Below are positions 7,298 through 16,495 of a stretch of DNA of 48,770 nt, piece by piece. The stretch is from assembly GCF_003932845.1 (NCBI RefSeq), contig NZ_RQZH01000022.1, positions 1-48,770 on the forward strand, in the 5' to 3' direction. The notes beneath the pieces were generated by a model. That model was not told where the DNA came from. It did no database searches and saw only the letters and a program-made list of their open reading frames with translations. The translations under genes and the position numbers were made by a program. How positions within the stretch are numbered: the first letter of the stretch is position 1; every line of letters begins with the position of its first letter. This DNA comes from Prevotella sp. OH937_COT-195 (GTDB lineage: Bacteria > Bacteroidota > Bacteroidia > Bacteroidales > Bacteroidaceae).

Positions 7298-9241
7298 TTA
7301 CTTTACCACCACCTTAACAGTTTTGCCGTTAGACAGTTTAAGTATGTTTACACCGGTTTCCGGAACATTGATTTCCTGACCCGCCGCATTATAGCGTGCA
7401 ACTATTTCAACATTCTTGTCTTCTGTTGCAATGTCTTCTATGCCTGTCTGTGTTTCAAGGCTTACAATTTCACAGTTGTGAACTTCCATGTTGAAATGAT
7501 CCGGATTTGTAATGTTCACTTTCGGGGCAATGAAAGCGACTACGTGCATGTTCTTCGTAACATATTCTGCCGGTACGGTATATGAGAAATTATTCTCGTA
7601 GGCATCACCGTTCCAAGAGATTGTGTTACCCTTTACCGTTCCGAGCGCAACACGGAAAGTGTTGTTGTGTATAAAGTTTGAACCGCCATTTGTTTGATAA
7701 GCTTTCAATCCATCTTCCGTAAGATATACATATATGCCGTAATCTGCGAGTGCTTCTCCTGCGCCGTTAACGCCTTGACCTGATATGGTAATGTCGAGCT
7801 TGCGGCTCGTCTCATCGTAGTTTGAATTAATATTTATAGGAGCTAATACCGGAGAAGCGGTATATCTATTGAGAAGACCTGAAATCTGTTCGGCTGCCTG
7901 ATTTATGTATTGCTCTTTGTATGCGCAAACATAAGCAATGTTGTCGGCAGCATCTTGTGCATCTAAAAGTTCAGAGATGAATAATCGGTTGTATGAAGCC
8001 GTTGGGAATCCGGATGGTTTGATGTAAGCCATTATGGAATCGCACTGACGGTTGTTGAATTTGTCTTTTTGCTGCATGTTTCCATGAATTGCCACCCATG
8101 CCATATCTTTGCGCAAATCACACAAAGCCTTCAAGAATTTTCCACCCAACGGACACCATGTGCAATACTGCGAGGTGAATTGCTCCAACAGCAATTTCTG
8201 TCGCGGAACACTGTTTTCGTAGGAAATGAAACTTGCCTCACACTTGTTGTCAGGATATGAAACAGCTTGACCGTTGATGCTCGCCAGTGAAACAGAAAGT
8301 TTGTGTGTTCCGTTGGCAAGTGTGGCAGGAATTGTTATTTCACCATTTGCATCATAATCGGCATTAACTTCAAGCGGAGCGGTGCTGTTGAACGAACCAA
8401 CTTTTGTTCCGTCAATGGCTAAGTCGAGTACATAATTGTTTGCTTTGTTTTTTCCGAAATTATCAAGAGCCACCTTATATCCCAACTTTTCGCCGGCTTT
8501 GGCATATTTCTTGTCAATTGTAAGACTGTTCAGTGTAATATAATCATTCGGAATATTGTCGAGTTCCACTACGGCCTGAATGCTCAGCGTTCCATATTCT
8601 GTCCCGAAATTATACCATTTGGCACCTTCACCCAAATTGCCGTAAAGTAGGAAGTCTGTCATAACCGGTGTTTCGACCAATGACAAAGGATAGCATTCGT
8701 CTTTATATTTACCACCGGAATTTGTGCTCTTTTGTTTGTACTCAAAACCAAGGTAAAGAGCCTCTACATTGCTTGCGTCAATAGTGCAGGGGTTGTTGAT
8801 GGCAACTTCGTTCCAACCCTTTTTACCGGTACCGGCATCCTGCGACACAAGTACAGTTTCTTTTCCGTTAGCATCTATCGAAGCGATATACAATTTGAAA
8901 TTCTCAGCGGCATACCACAGACCTATGCGGAGCATAACAATCTTGCCACCCGAGAATTTTGCCAGCATCGAGTTAGGCAGTTTTGTGACAGCCTTCATTA
9001 TGCCGGTCTTTCCCGGTGCTCCAAGACCACTCTCTGCGAGTTGGTCGGTTTTGTATGCACCCATGATGCGCTGATTGTCTGCCAATGTAACTTTCTTTGC
9101 AACATTTTTCTTCATTCCGCTGTTTACAGAAGATCTTTCAACGAGAACCTTCCCTGCGGTAATGTCCCGCGGCATAACGCTCTGTGCGCTAAGCCCGACA
9201 GCCATCAATGCGGCTGCGAATGTCAGTAATAGTTTTTTCAT
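7298..9241 (-). CDS. Omp28-like secreted protein with CxxC and T9SS-like tail
   Basis: A 647-residue exported protein and last gene of the leftward five-gene operon. It has a signal peptide (1-20, ending LSAQ), a beta-rich N-terminal half, and an Omp28-like thioredoxin-fold domain beginning LLLEQFTSQYCTWCPLGG, with Cys360 and Cys363 as a CxxC pair. The C-terminus ends GVNILKLSNGKTVKVVVK, the short tail type found on secreted Prevotella proteins and resembling type IX sorting domains. The CxxC pair suggests thiol-disulfide chemistry or a structural disulfide; Omp28 family function is not established. It follows the 220-residue gene by 21 bp and shares its C-terminal tail. Confidence 0.8.
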   Translation of the reverse strand: MKKLLLTFAAALMAVGLSAQSVMPRDITAGKVLVERSSVNSGMKKNVAKKVTLADNQRIMGAYKTDQLAESGLGAPGKTGIMKAVTKLPNSMLAKFSGGKIVMLRIGLWYAAENFKLYIASIDANGKETVLVSQDAGTGKKGWNEVAINNPCTIDASNVEALYLGFEYKQKSTNSGGKYKDECYPLSLVETPVMTDFLLYGNLGEGAKWYNFGTEYGTLSIQAVVELDNIPNDYITLNSLTIDKKYAKAGEKLGYKVALDNFGKNKANNYVLDLAIDGTKVGSFNSTAPLEVNADYDANGEITIPATLANGTHKLSVSLASINGQAVSYPDNKCEASFISYENSVPRQKLLLEQFTSQYCTWCPLGGKFLKALCDLRKDMAWVAIHGNMQQKDKFNNRQCDSIMAYIKPSGFPTASYNRLFISELLDAQDAADNIAYVCAYKEQYINQAAEQISGLLNRYTASPVLAPININSNYDETSRKLDITISGQGVNGAGEALADYGIYVYLTEDGLKAYQTNGGSNFIHNNTFRVALGTVKGNTISWNGDAYENNFSYTVPAEYVTKNMHVVAFIAPKVNITNPDHFNMEVHNCEIVSLETQTGIEDIATEDKNVEIVARYNAAGQEINVPETGVNILKLSNGKTVKVVVK

Positions 9242-9262
9242 GATTTAAGTTTGATTAAAAAG

Positions 9263-9925
9263 TTAATTATTTATGGATTTCACAGTCTTTCCGTTTGAAA
9301 GTTTCAAGATGTTGAGACCCTTTACCGGCCGACTTGTTTTCTGTCCGTTTGCATTGTAGCGGGCAACTACTTTTGCATCACCGTCGGTTGAGATTTCATC
9401 TATGCCTGCCGGTGTCTTGGAGTTGACATAGTTAATGGTAATTGTTGCGCCGGGATACTCATTGCCAAATTTCGGGGGGAATCCACCAAGACTTTCAACT
9501 CTTACCAATTGGTATGTCACGGTACATTTGGCATTTTCCGCAGCGTCGCCCAAAATCCATTCAGTGGCAAGATCCATCGTGCTGCCCGCAGAAACAACAT
9601 CCTTGTCCGAATTGTAATTCCCTTCTGCATCAAACGTCTTGCAACTGCCAACGCAAGCCTGAACTGTACCACCTTCAATCTTGGTTATGTTTAATTTGAG
9701 GCAAACACCCTGTTCCTGAGCAGATGTATTCTTGACAGATATTTCAGCCTTAATCATCGGAGGTTCGAATCCATCGTCAAACACCTCGTTCCGCGTCAAC
9801 GTAGTGCCGTCTGCAATAACGTTGCCGTTCTTGTCTATAAACTGCAACACATTGTCAATTCCCTGCGCAAACGAGACAGTCGTGCCGGCTGCAAGTATTA
9901 ATAATAATGTAAAAATCTTTTTCAT
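9263..9925 (-). CDS. small secreted protein with T9SS-like tail
   Basis: 220 residues with a signal peptide (1-20, ending VSFAQ), one beta-sandwich-like domain (about 25-165) and the tail AKVVARYNANGQKTSRPVKGLNILKLSNGK, nearly identical in form to that of the next gene. The region around residue 90 carries closely spaced cysteines (QACVGSCKTF). I do not recognise the domain. Gaps of 18 and 21 bp to its neighbours place it in the TlpA-Omp28 operon, so it probably works in the same envelope process. Confidence 0.75.
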   Translation of the reverse strand: MKKIFTLLLILAAGTTVSFAQGIDNVLQFIDKNGNVIADGTTLTRNEVFDDGFEPPMIKAEISVKNTSAQEQGVCLKLNITKIEGGTVQACVGSCKTFDAEGNYNSDKDVVSAGSTMDLATEWILGDAAENAKCTVTYQLVRVESLGGFPPKFGNEYPGATITINYVNSKTPAGIDEISTDGDAKVVARYNANGQKTSRPVKGLNILKLSNGKTVKSINN

Positions 9926-9943
9926 CGTCTTTTTTGTTTTTAT

Positions 9944-10750
9944 TTATTTTACTGATTTCTTTTCCACTTGCTGCACACCACCGCCATTATATACGAAAGC
10001 AACTATGGAAACATTTTCCGGTACCCACTTATCGTCCAATTTAAACGTATATGATGCCGTTTTTTCCTCGTCACGTTGAATCGTGAAATCATCGCCCCAA
10101 ATACCGTTTACCGTGGTACGGAAAACATGGTTGTGAACATATTTCAAGTTGTTGGTTCCATTAGGCATCTTCTGTATTGCGATGATGTTGTCTTCTATAA
10201 CCCACAACTGCAATTTGCCATTGATGCTATTGCCGATTCCTTTTGTCTTAACGGTTACATTGACAGTTCTGTCTACCTCGTTATAGTTGTTTTCTAATTT
10301 AATGCTCAGGTGTGCTTTCTGAGAAATGGCATTATGAACCGCCATTGCCCAATCGTGGTGCTTGAATATTCCTCCTTGCCGGTTAATAAGTCCGGCAGGT
10401 TGAAATTCTATTTTCCAATGGTTGTAATATTGGTCGCCTATATCAGTGGCGAGACCGACATACTTGTCATTTCCTTTAAATCCTAATTTTCCGGAATGTA
10501 TTCCCACGGCAATAATTGTGTCGGCACCATAGTCTTTCTGTATTCGCTCTATCTCGTCAACAGCCTTTGGACAGTTGACACAAAATTGACCGGTAAAATC
10601 CTCAATGAGAACTTTTTTCGCCACTTCCGAATCTTTATTTTCCGGCTTATCAACATTCTGCAGCCGTTCGTTCTCGTCGATTTCGCTGCATGATGCCAAC
10701 GTCATCGCCACACCTATTAATATATATATAATCCTCTTCATCGTCTTCAA
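9944..10750 (-). CDS. Omp28-family lipoprotein with CxxC
   Basis: 268 residues. The signal peptide ends in the lipobox TLASC (Cys21) followed by SEIDENE, an acidic stretch compatible with surface export. The thioredoxin-like Omp28 domain begins KKVLIEDFTGQFCVNCPKA, with Cys57 and Cys60 in CVNC. This closely parallels residues 350-370 of the 647-residue protein two genes downstream. It lacks the T9SS-like tail, as expected for a lipid-anchored protein. It is the third gene of the operon. A redox or disulfide role is inferred from the CxxC motif and from the upstream TlpA-like protein. Confidence 0.82.
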   Translation of the reverse strand: MKTMKRIIYILIGVAMTLASCSEIDENERLQNVDKPENKDSEVAKKVLIEDFTGQFCVNCPKAVDEIERIQKDYGADTIIAVGIHSGKLGFKGNDKYVGLATDIGDQYYNHWKIEFQPAGLINRQGGIFKHHDWAMAVHNAISQKAHLSIKLENNYNEVDRTVNVTVKTKGIGNSINGKLQLWVIEDNIIAIQKMPNGTNNLKYVHNHVFRTTVNGIWGDDFTIQRDEEKTASYTFKLDDKWVPENVSIVAFVYNGGGVQQVEKKSVK

Positions 10751-10791
10751 GTATTTTATATGCCCTCCACATAAGTGGCAGCGACATTGGT

Positions 10792-12450
10792 TTAGAAGTT
10801 ATAGTTATATGATACGGTAAATCCTTTTGACTCCGGAACATATCGGCATACTCCTCCGGAGCAGTTGTAACCGGCGCGCGTACGTCCCCATCCGAGTTGA
10901 ATGCGGTGTGAACCATGGTTGTATGTCACGAATGACTGATAGTAATGGGTTTTGGTGACACCGCTGTTATACATGTCGGACACGGTAAACATCCATTTCG
11001 GTGCGAGCGACAATTCGAGAAGTCCGAACAACCAGTCACCCTCGTCGTCTTTCGTTGCGAGATATTGTGCTTCGGCTCGGAGTTTCGCCTTCGGACTTAT
11101 TGTAAACATTGCGTCTGCAACGAAAATGTCCGAATGTATCATGCCACCCTCTCCTTCCACGATTGTCTTGTTGTAGAATTGGTTTATATAGGATGCCGTG
11201 AGTTTAAATCCTTTGGTAAAACGTTTCTCAATCACTAAGTTCAAATCTTGGTAATAGGTTTGGTCACCCCATTTCCAAAAACTTGATCCGTATCCATCGG
11301 AACCTTTCGTGTATATTCCGTTGAGCAGATGTGGGTTTTGATTGATTGCATGAACGTGTGAGAAATTTATCTTAAGACTCGTACCGTAGCGTCCACCGAA
11401 CACTGTGCGACGTTTGAACTTATACCCGAATTGTGCCTGATATGCCCACTCGCCTGCGGGATGTGTCGCATACGGGTATATGGCGGGCAGAGCATAAGTG
11501 TGACTCTCGGTAAATGCCGGAAGATGGTTGAGGAACGACGATGTCCCCGCCATGCTTCTACGACTGCGGAATGCGAAATTGTCCGACCGTTTTGCCTGCA
11601 ACAGAATGCTCATTCCTTTCTGCGAATACGATGTTGACAGCATGGCAACATATCCCTTACGGTAGTTGTATCCGTTGTCGAACGACGGATCCTGTGTCTT
11701 GCCGGCATATTCTGCGAGTACGCTGAATCCGCCTTTCTGAAATCTTGCTCGAAAATCGTACGCGTTTACATTGCAAGGGAATTTCAGTTTGTGGGTGGCA
11801 TCGACAAACACTTCCTCGTAGTCGGCAGCCTCGTGTTTGTTGACCCATGATGCTCCGAGCGTTATGTACGTGCCGCTCTCCTGCATCTTTTTCGACCATT
11901 CGTTTATGTTCAGTTCCATGTCGGCACCGCTTATCCAAGCCTTGTTATGCGACCAATATCTCCGCTGTTTGCCCGCGAGAGCCTTTATCTGCACCCCGTT
12001 GAAAGGTTTTACCACCAACCGTCCGCCGAGCAACGAGTTGTCTATTCCAAGTGTGCGCTCCTCGTATGTTCTCAGGATGAAACCCGAGCCGAATTGCTCG
12101 TAGTAGTGTCCGAGAGTGAGTTCGACATTCTTAAGTTTTCCTTTGACATAGAAGAACGGCACGCCCCATCCCTTGAAATCTTTCTCGAAACCCGGTAAAG
12201 GGTGTTCGAGATAAGAGAATCGCAGACCGGCATCAACATATTTGTTCATTACATTGGCATCTACGTATGTATTTGTACGGAAATCCTCGTTTGACTTGTC
12301 GTCCTGTCTGCTCGTCGTAGGTATAAGAATGTCGCTCTGAACACTTCCGCTCAGAGTTACCTTCTTGCCGTCGTCATCGGTCTGTGCCCATGCCGATGAC
12401 ACGAAAGATGCCATGCAAAATGCCAAAAATAGTTTATTATACTGTCTCAT
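10792..12450 (-). CDS. DUF6029-like outer-membrane beta-barrel protein
   Basis: 552 residues with a signal peptide (1-22, ending AWAQ) and alternating amphipathic strands throughout, ending YNYNF with a terminal aromatic residue typical of outer-membrane barrels. The N-terminal third (VTLSGSVQSDILIPT, LGHYYEQFGSGFILRTYEER, LGGRLVVKPFNGVQIKALAG) resembles the DUF6029 family of Bacteroidetes as I recall it. No TonB box or plug is present, so it is not a TonB-dependent receptor. It is the second gene of the operon, between a TlpA-like thioredoxin and Omp28-like proteins. Function unknown. Confidence 0.78.
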   Translation of the reverse strand: MRQYNKLFLAFCMASFVSSAWAQTDDDGKKVTLSGSVQSDILIPTTSRQDDKSNEDFRTNTYVDANVMNKYVDAGLRFSYLEHPLPGFEKDFKGWGVPFFYVKGKLKNVELTLGHYYEQFGSGFILRTYEERTLGIDNSLLGGRLVVKPFNGVQIKALAGKQRRYWSHNKAWISGADMELNINEWSKKMQESGTYITLGASWVNKHEAADYEEVFVDATHKLKFPCNVNAYDFRARFQKGGFSVLAEYAGKTQDPSFDNGYNYRKGYVAMLSTSYSQKGMSILLQAKRSDNFAFRSRRSMAGTSSFLNHLPAFTESHTYALPAIYPYATHPAGEWAYQAQFGYKFKRRTVFGGRYGTSLKINFSHVHAINQNPHLLNGIYTKGSDGYGSSFWKWGDQTYYQDLNLVIEKRFTKGFKLTASYINQFYNKTIVEGEGGMIHSDIFVADAMFTISPKAKLRAEAQYLATKDDEGDWLFGLLELSLAPKWMFTVSDMYNSGVTKTHYYQSFVTYNHGSHRIQLGWGRTRAGYNCSGGVCRYVPESKGFTVSYNYNF

Positions 12451-12500
12451 CGTTTTCGAAAACGTCTTCCTTGTTTAGTTATAAAATTACACTTGAAAGA

Positions 12501-12986
12501 TTACTTTACCATCTCGCGCACTTTCTCAATCAATTCGTTTTCCGCACCATCGGTATATCCGTTGTGCTTATATGCGATGTTGCCTTGACCGTCAACGATA
12601 ATAGTAAACGGAACGGTCTGCACGCCGATGGCACGACTGAAATCGCGGTTCGGGTCGAGCAGCACCTCGTACGGCCAGCCGTTGGAATCTACAAGCGGTT
12701 TAACCTTGTTTACGTTTTGAGCCTCGTCTATGGATATTGCCACCAATTTCACTCCCGTTTCGTCAACCCAGTCATCGTAAACCTCGCTTATGGCTTTCAA
12801 CTCACGGTTGCATGGCTTGCACCAAGTGGCAAAAAAACTGATGATAATCGGCTTTCCATTGTTGCTAAGAGTGTCTGTACGAACTTCTTTTCCATTAATA
12901 CTTTTGAGACCAACCTTTGGCAGTTGAGCCTTTGCTGCCGTGCCAAACAATAATGTCAGCAACAACACAATCATGTAACGTTTCAT
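12501..12986 (-). CDS. TlpA/ResA-like thiol-disulfide oxidoreductase
   Basis: 161 residues: signal peptide (1-20) and a thioredoxin fold with the active site ATWCKPC (Cys56, Cys59) and the cis-proline loop TVPFTII. TlpA/ResA proteins reduce or exchange disulfides outside the cytoplasm. It is the promoter-proximal gene of a leftward operon in which two downstream products also carry CxxC motifs, so these may be its partners (inference). The promoter is at 13111-13141. Confidence 0.9.
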   Translation of the reverse strand: MKRYMIVLLLTLLFGTAAKAQLPKVGLKSINGKEVRTDTLSNNGKPIIISFFATWCKPCNRELKAISEVYDDWVDETGVKLVAISIDEAQNVNKVKPLVDSNGWPYEVLLDPNRDFSRAIGVQTVPFTIIVDGQGNIAYKHNGYTDGAENELIEKVREMVK

Positions 12987-13110
12987 TGTAGTTAATAATT
13001 TTATCAGTGTTTATTCATTTATATTTCATAGAACAGATAGGGATCTGACAAGAGATTTATTGATGTTTTCATCCAATGAATGCAATCCATATAATGTCAT
13101 TGTTAGTTTG

Positions 13111-13141
13111 CAAATTTAATTTTTTCTTTTGTAACGACAAA
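13111..13141 (-). promoter_or_regulatory. promoter of the TlpA-Omp28 operon
   Basis: On the minus strand there is TTTG (13138-13141), a 19-bp spacer and TAAATTTG (13111-13118). This is a full match to the Bacteroidetes -33/-7 promoter form. The leader to the ATG is about 125 nt. Confidence 0.75.
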
Positions 13142-13342
13142 AAAAATAACTAAAAAAATCACATTCGGGGAGATGTTTTATGATTTTACTTGTCGAAATG
13201 ACAATTTTCTGCCACAAAATACGTGATTAACAACATGCAATGTTTACAGATATGCAGACATTTACAAAATGAAAAACACGATGAAAAAGTATTGTTTTTT
13301 GAAAGCCATACAGTCTCTCGTGGCAGGCATTGATATTTCGAG

Positions 13343-13609
13343 ACCTCTGCAAAAGTAAATATGCTTGCAGAAGGTTTCGAACTATTTACGCAGTTTTCAC
13401 CCCCGAACCGATTCCTTGTTTGTGTCAAATCGTGCTGCGATTTCGGCTAAATTAGCGACCAATTCAGGCGATTTTACTCTCCAATTTCGGCTAAATTGGC
13501 GAATAGTTTACATCGAATGATAAACATGCTCGTTATCAACTCACGACAGAACTTGTGTCAATAAAAAACATGCACAAATGGTGCCATGCGGAATTACTTT
13601 TTACGAGGT
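13343..13609. repeat. MITE-like element family 2, copy 2
   Basis: A 267-bp non-coding block homologous to 3166-3436. The left end ACCTCTGCAAAAGTAA is the near reverse complement of the right end TTACTTTTTACGAGGT. The shared blocks include the CCGAACCG motif, the 22-bp units and AATAAAAAACAT near the right end. Small indels are not in multiples of three, so it is not a gene remnant under coding selection. Confidence 0.55.
13438..13503 (+). repeat. 22-bp phased repeat array 2 (3 units)
   Basis: Units start at 13438, 13460 and 13482. The second and third begin CAAT; the first begins CGAT. All have a TCGGC or AGGC core at the same position. The unit order and content parallel array 1 unit by unit, as expected for a component of the same element. 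Confidence 0.6.
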
Positions 13610-13652
13610 GTTGTTTCCGGCATGATTAAGGCTCTATGTTTTGAACAAATCA

Positions 13653-13689
13653 ATAAAAAACGGGAACGCAACGAATGCGTCCCCGTTTG
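13653..13689 (-). terminator. terminator of the acetyl-CoA hydrolase gene
   Basis: On the minus strand AAACGGGGACGCA pairs with TGCGTTCCCGTTT around a short loop (TTCGT), followed by T residues. It ends transcription about 105 bp after the stop codon. Confidence 0.85.
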
Positions 13690-13795
13690 ACTGTAAATTG
13701 GTAATTGTGAATTAGCAAATATTACTTTCGTAAAAAATAAATTTGTCCTGCGTATCCGCTTTTTTCCGCTTTCTTAAAGACAAAATGTCTCATGC

Positions 13796-15304
13796 TTATT
13801 TCACATACTCCGCATAGTCGGTAAGATGCATGTCGCCCTTGCGTGCCAATGTGTCGTGCATTGCGAATGCCGCAGGCAGGTTGTGGCGCGTCTGCCCCAT
13901 CTTTGCAATCTTGAGGTAGTCCCAAAGCAACTGCTTGTAATCCGGATGGGCGCAATTCTCAATGATTGTCTGTGCCCGCTCATACGGACTTTTTCCGCGC
14001 AGGTCGGCAACTCCTTGCTCTGTGGCAATGATGTTCACATCGTGTTCGCTGTGATCGAGATGTGAGCAGAAAGGCACAATGGAAGAAATCAGCCCGTTCT
14101 TCGCCGTCGACGGGCATGTAAAGATGCTGAGGAAAGCGTTGCGTTCGAAGTCGCCCGAGCCTCCCACGCCGTTCATCATCTTTGTTCCGCTTATGTGCGT
14201 AGAGTTTGCATTTCCGTAGAGATCCACCTCAATCGCAGTGTTTATGGCAATAACTCCGAGTCGGCGTATTACTTCCGGCGAGTTCGATATTTCGCTCTGT
14301 CGCAGTGTCAGATGCTTACGGCAGTAGTCCATGTTGTCGTAAATCTGCATGAGACACTCGTTTGATACGGTAAGCGAACATGCCGAGGCATCTTTCACCC
14401 GCCCCGTAAGGAGCATATCTACCACCGAGTCTTGAATTACCTCGGTATATACGTTGAAATCCGGCACATGCTTGTTCTGTGCCAATGCGCCGAGAATGGC
14501 GTTGGCAGTGGAACCCACACCACTCTGCAATGGCAGGAAAGTGTCGGGTATAATGCCGCGGTGCATGTCGGCAATGAGAAATTCTGCGACGTTGTTTCCG
14601 ATTTGGTCTGTGACCGGGTCGCTGTCTTTGAAAGCCCTTGCTTCGTCCGGCAGGTTACATTCCACAACTCCGGTCAGTCGGCTTGCTTCGAACTCTATGT
14701 ATGGTGTACCTATGCGGTCTCCCACATGTTCTATCGGAATCGGCTTGCGATACGGAGGGTCGAGCGGTTCATATACGTCGTGCATGAACTTTGCATCAGG
14801 ACTGTGGAAACTGTTCAGTTCGAGTATCACGCCTTTTTTCGCAAGGCGTACCACTGTCGGAGAGATGCCTCCTGCCGCTGTAAGGTAGCAGCGTATCTTG
14901 TCTCCGACCTCCTCAATGTCGCAAACTTCGATTATAGCCCAATCTATGTCTCCGAAAAAACCGTAGCGCAGTTCCTGTGCCATTTGCGACAGGTGTATGT
15001 CGTTGTATGCTATTTCTCCGGAATTTACACTCTTGCGGAAGTCTCCGTTGGTGGTGTATGGTGCACGGTATTTTATTGCCTTTGCGTTCGCCAGCACTCC
15101 GTCGGTACTCTGTCCCGTTGATGCTCCCGTGAATATTCCCACCTTGAATGGTCTGCCTGCGGCATGTTCGGCCTCGGCTTTCTTTGCGAGTTCGCGTGTC
15201 ACTGCCTTTGCAGTGCCGGCAGGCGTAAATCCGCTCATGCCGATGTTCTCGTTGTTTTTGATAAGTGCGGCGGCTTCTGCTGCCGTAATACGTGTATATG
15301 CCAT
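13796..15304 (-). CDS. acetyl-CoA hydrolase/CoA-transferase family protein
   Basis: A 502-residue class I CoA-transferase-like enzyme. It begins MAYTRITAAEAAALI and contains GMSGFTPAGTAKAV, GASTG, a glycine-rich GVGSTANAILGAL loop, and TEVIQDSVVD with the glutamate expected to form the glutamyl-CoA intermediate (about residue 288). Near the C-terminus are GGSGDFERNAFLS and FCSHLDHSEHDVNIIATEQGVADLRG. Members hydrolyse acetyl-CoA or move CoA between succinyl-CoA or propionyl-CoA and acetate. In Bacteroidales a role in acetate or propionate formation fits, but the substrate cannot be read from sequence. It is monocistronic, with a promoter at 15336-15343 and a terminator at 13653-13689. Confidence 0.9.
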   Translation of the reverse strand: MAYTRITAAEAAALIKNNENIGMSGFTPAGTAKAVTRELAKKAEAEHAAGRPFKVGIFTGASTGQSTDGVLANAKAIKYRAPYTTNGDFRKSVNSGEIAYNDIHLSQMAQELRYGFFGDIDWAIIEVCDIEEVGDKIRCYLTAAGGISPTVVRLAKKGVILELNSFHSPDAKFMHDVYEPLDPPYRKPIPIEHVGDRIGTPYIEFEASRLTGVVECNLPDEARAFKDSDPVTDQIGNNVAEFLIADMHRGIIPDTFLPLQSGVGSTANAILGALAQNKHVPDFNVYTEVIQDSVVDMLLTGRVKDASACSLTVSNECLMQIYDNMDYCRKHLTLRQSEISNSPEVIRRLGVIAINTAIEVDLYGNANSTHISGTKMMNGVGGSGDFERNAFLSIFTCPSTAKNGLISSIVPFCSHLDHSEHDVNIIATEQGVADLRGKSPYERAQTIIENCAHPDYKQLLWDYLKIAKMGQTRHNLPAAFAMHDTLARKGDMHLTDYAEYVK

Positions 15305-15335
15305 AGTAAATTTAATTTAAAGAAAATCCTTGGTG

Positions 15336-15343
15336 CAAAGATA
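15336..15343 (-). promoter_or_regulatory. -7 promoter element of the acetyl-CoA hydrolase gene
   Basis: TATCTTTG on the minus strand (TAnnTTTG), 31 bp upstream of the ATG. Confidence 0.6.
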
Positions 15344-15425
15344 ATAAAATTAATGTAAATAGGGAAATACGATACAGAAAGTTTTCCGGATATCGGTGTG
15401 TGAAGTCTTGTAATTCATGCTCATA

Positions 15426-16085
15426 CTAAATATTCGTGTCTCCGTTACCATGTAAGAAAGACACAACATAGTAGCCGTCTCTTTCTCCATCAAAAAAAAT
15501 GTCATAAATAGTGCCTAACCTCATGCCTTCTCTCTTGCTCAGTTCTTCATTACATACGCCTTTACAGAAGATTTTGTCAATTTTGGATTCCGGATCGTCT
15601 TTAAACAAATCCATCATATCGGTGTCCAACTTGTATTCATCTTCGCTTTCCATATTTTTCATTATCTCTTTGTATTCGGCATTATCCGCGAGTATGAGTT
15701 CCCACGACACACCATCTACGGTATTTCTGCAAACGGCTATTGCCGCCCCGTCTTTCCGAATTATTTTGTACTTGTCGGTTTTGGCATCGTAGTCAATGCC
15801 GCGTGCAAAGATTGTAATCAACAAGTCTTCTCTCACCTTTATGTCTTTTCCCAGACATTCCATTCCGAGATGTTTGGCTGTCTTTGCCAAAGCAGTGTAA
15901 TCTTGATCTATATACATCTGCATTATCCGAGCCGCGTTAATGTCTGTTTTCTTTTTGCGTGACAATGTTTTGGCAACTTCCTCGGCGTTCTCCTTTGCCG
16001 GATATTTTTTAGGCTGTGAGCATGCCGCAGTAACAGCAAGCAACATTATTGCCAAAACTGCTGCAAAGGTAAATTCCCTTTTCAT
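15426..16085 (-). CDS. hypothetical lipoprotein
   Basis: 219 residues with signal peptide and lipobox TAAC (about residue 22), followed by SQPKKYPAK. The absence of acidic residues after the cysteine suggests a periplasm-facing lipoprotein. The rest is helical in the N-terminal part (EEVAKTLSRKKKTDINAARIMQMYIDQDY) and mixed after. I do not recognise a family. It is monocistronic with a promoter at 16146-16153. Confidence 0.7.
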   Translation of the reverse strand: MKREFTFAAVLAIMLLAVTAACSQPKKYPAKENAEEVAKTLSRKKKTDINAARIMQMYIDQDYTALAKTAKHLGMECLGKDIKVREDLLITIFARGIDYDAKTDKYKIIRKDGAAIAVCRNTVDGVSWELILADNAEYKEIMKNMESEDEYKLDTDMMDLFKDDPESKIDKIFCKGVCNEELSKREGMRLGTIYDIFFDGERDGYYVVSFLHGNGDTNI

Positions 16086-16145
16086 AATACTTCGTTGGTT
16101 TAATACGTTTGAATGCTTAAATCAATTACTTATTGTTTCCGTTTG

Positions 16146-16153
16146 CAAATATA
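16146..16153 (-). promoter_or_regulatory. -7 promoter element of the hypothetical lipoprotein gene
   Basis: TATATTTG on the minus strand, 60 bp before the ATG. Confidence 0.55.
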
Positions 16154-16421
16154 TGGAAAATAATCAAAAGTTCAAAATTCCGAGAGAAAATATATGTGAC
16201 AAAATTCATGAAGGAAGCCAACTACATTGTAAGTCACAAGTTGAAATGCAACCGAAATGATTATGATGAATACTGCCACACACATTAATAATAATGGAAC
16301 AAACAATAGTATTCAAGAAATTGACATTTAATTATAATGGAAAGAAAATGTTTTCGAATTATATTTCAACAAAAAGAAAAATCTGCAACTTGAGATGTCT
16401 GCAAGTTACTGATTTTCATTG

Positions 16422-16495
16422 TGGACCAGACAGGGCTTGAACCTGGGACCTCCAGATTATGAGTCTGTTGCTCTAACCAACTGAGCTACAAGTCC
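16422..16495 (-). tRNA. tRNA-Met (CAT anticodon)
   Basis: A 74-nt cloverleaf on the minus strand: acceptor GGACTTG pairing with CTGGTCC (one mismatch), D arm GCTC...GAGC, anticodon loop CTCATAA with anticodon CAT, T arm with GGTTCAAGC and discriminator A. CCA is not encoded. The isotype could be elongator Met or lysidine-modified Ile2; the acceptor and anticodon stem look like Met. Flanking sequence holds no other RNA gene. Confidence 0.88.

Noticed and set aside
7013..7585. 190-codon plus-strand frame starting in MITE-like copy B
   Set aside because: It begins inside the repeat and then runs antisense through the 647-residue Omp28-like gene; the peptide is a by-product of the repeat.
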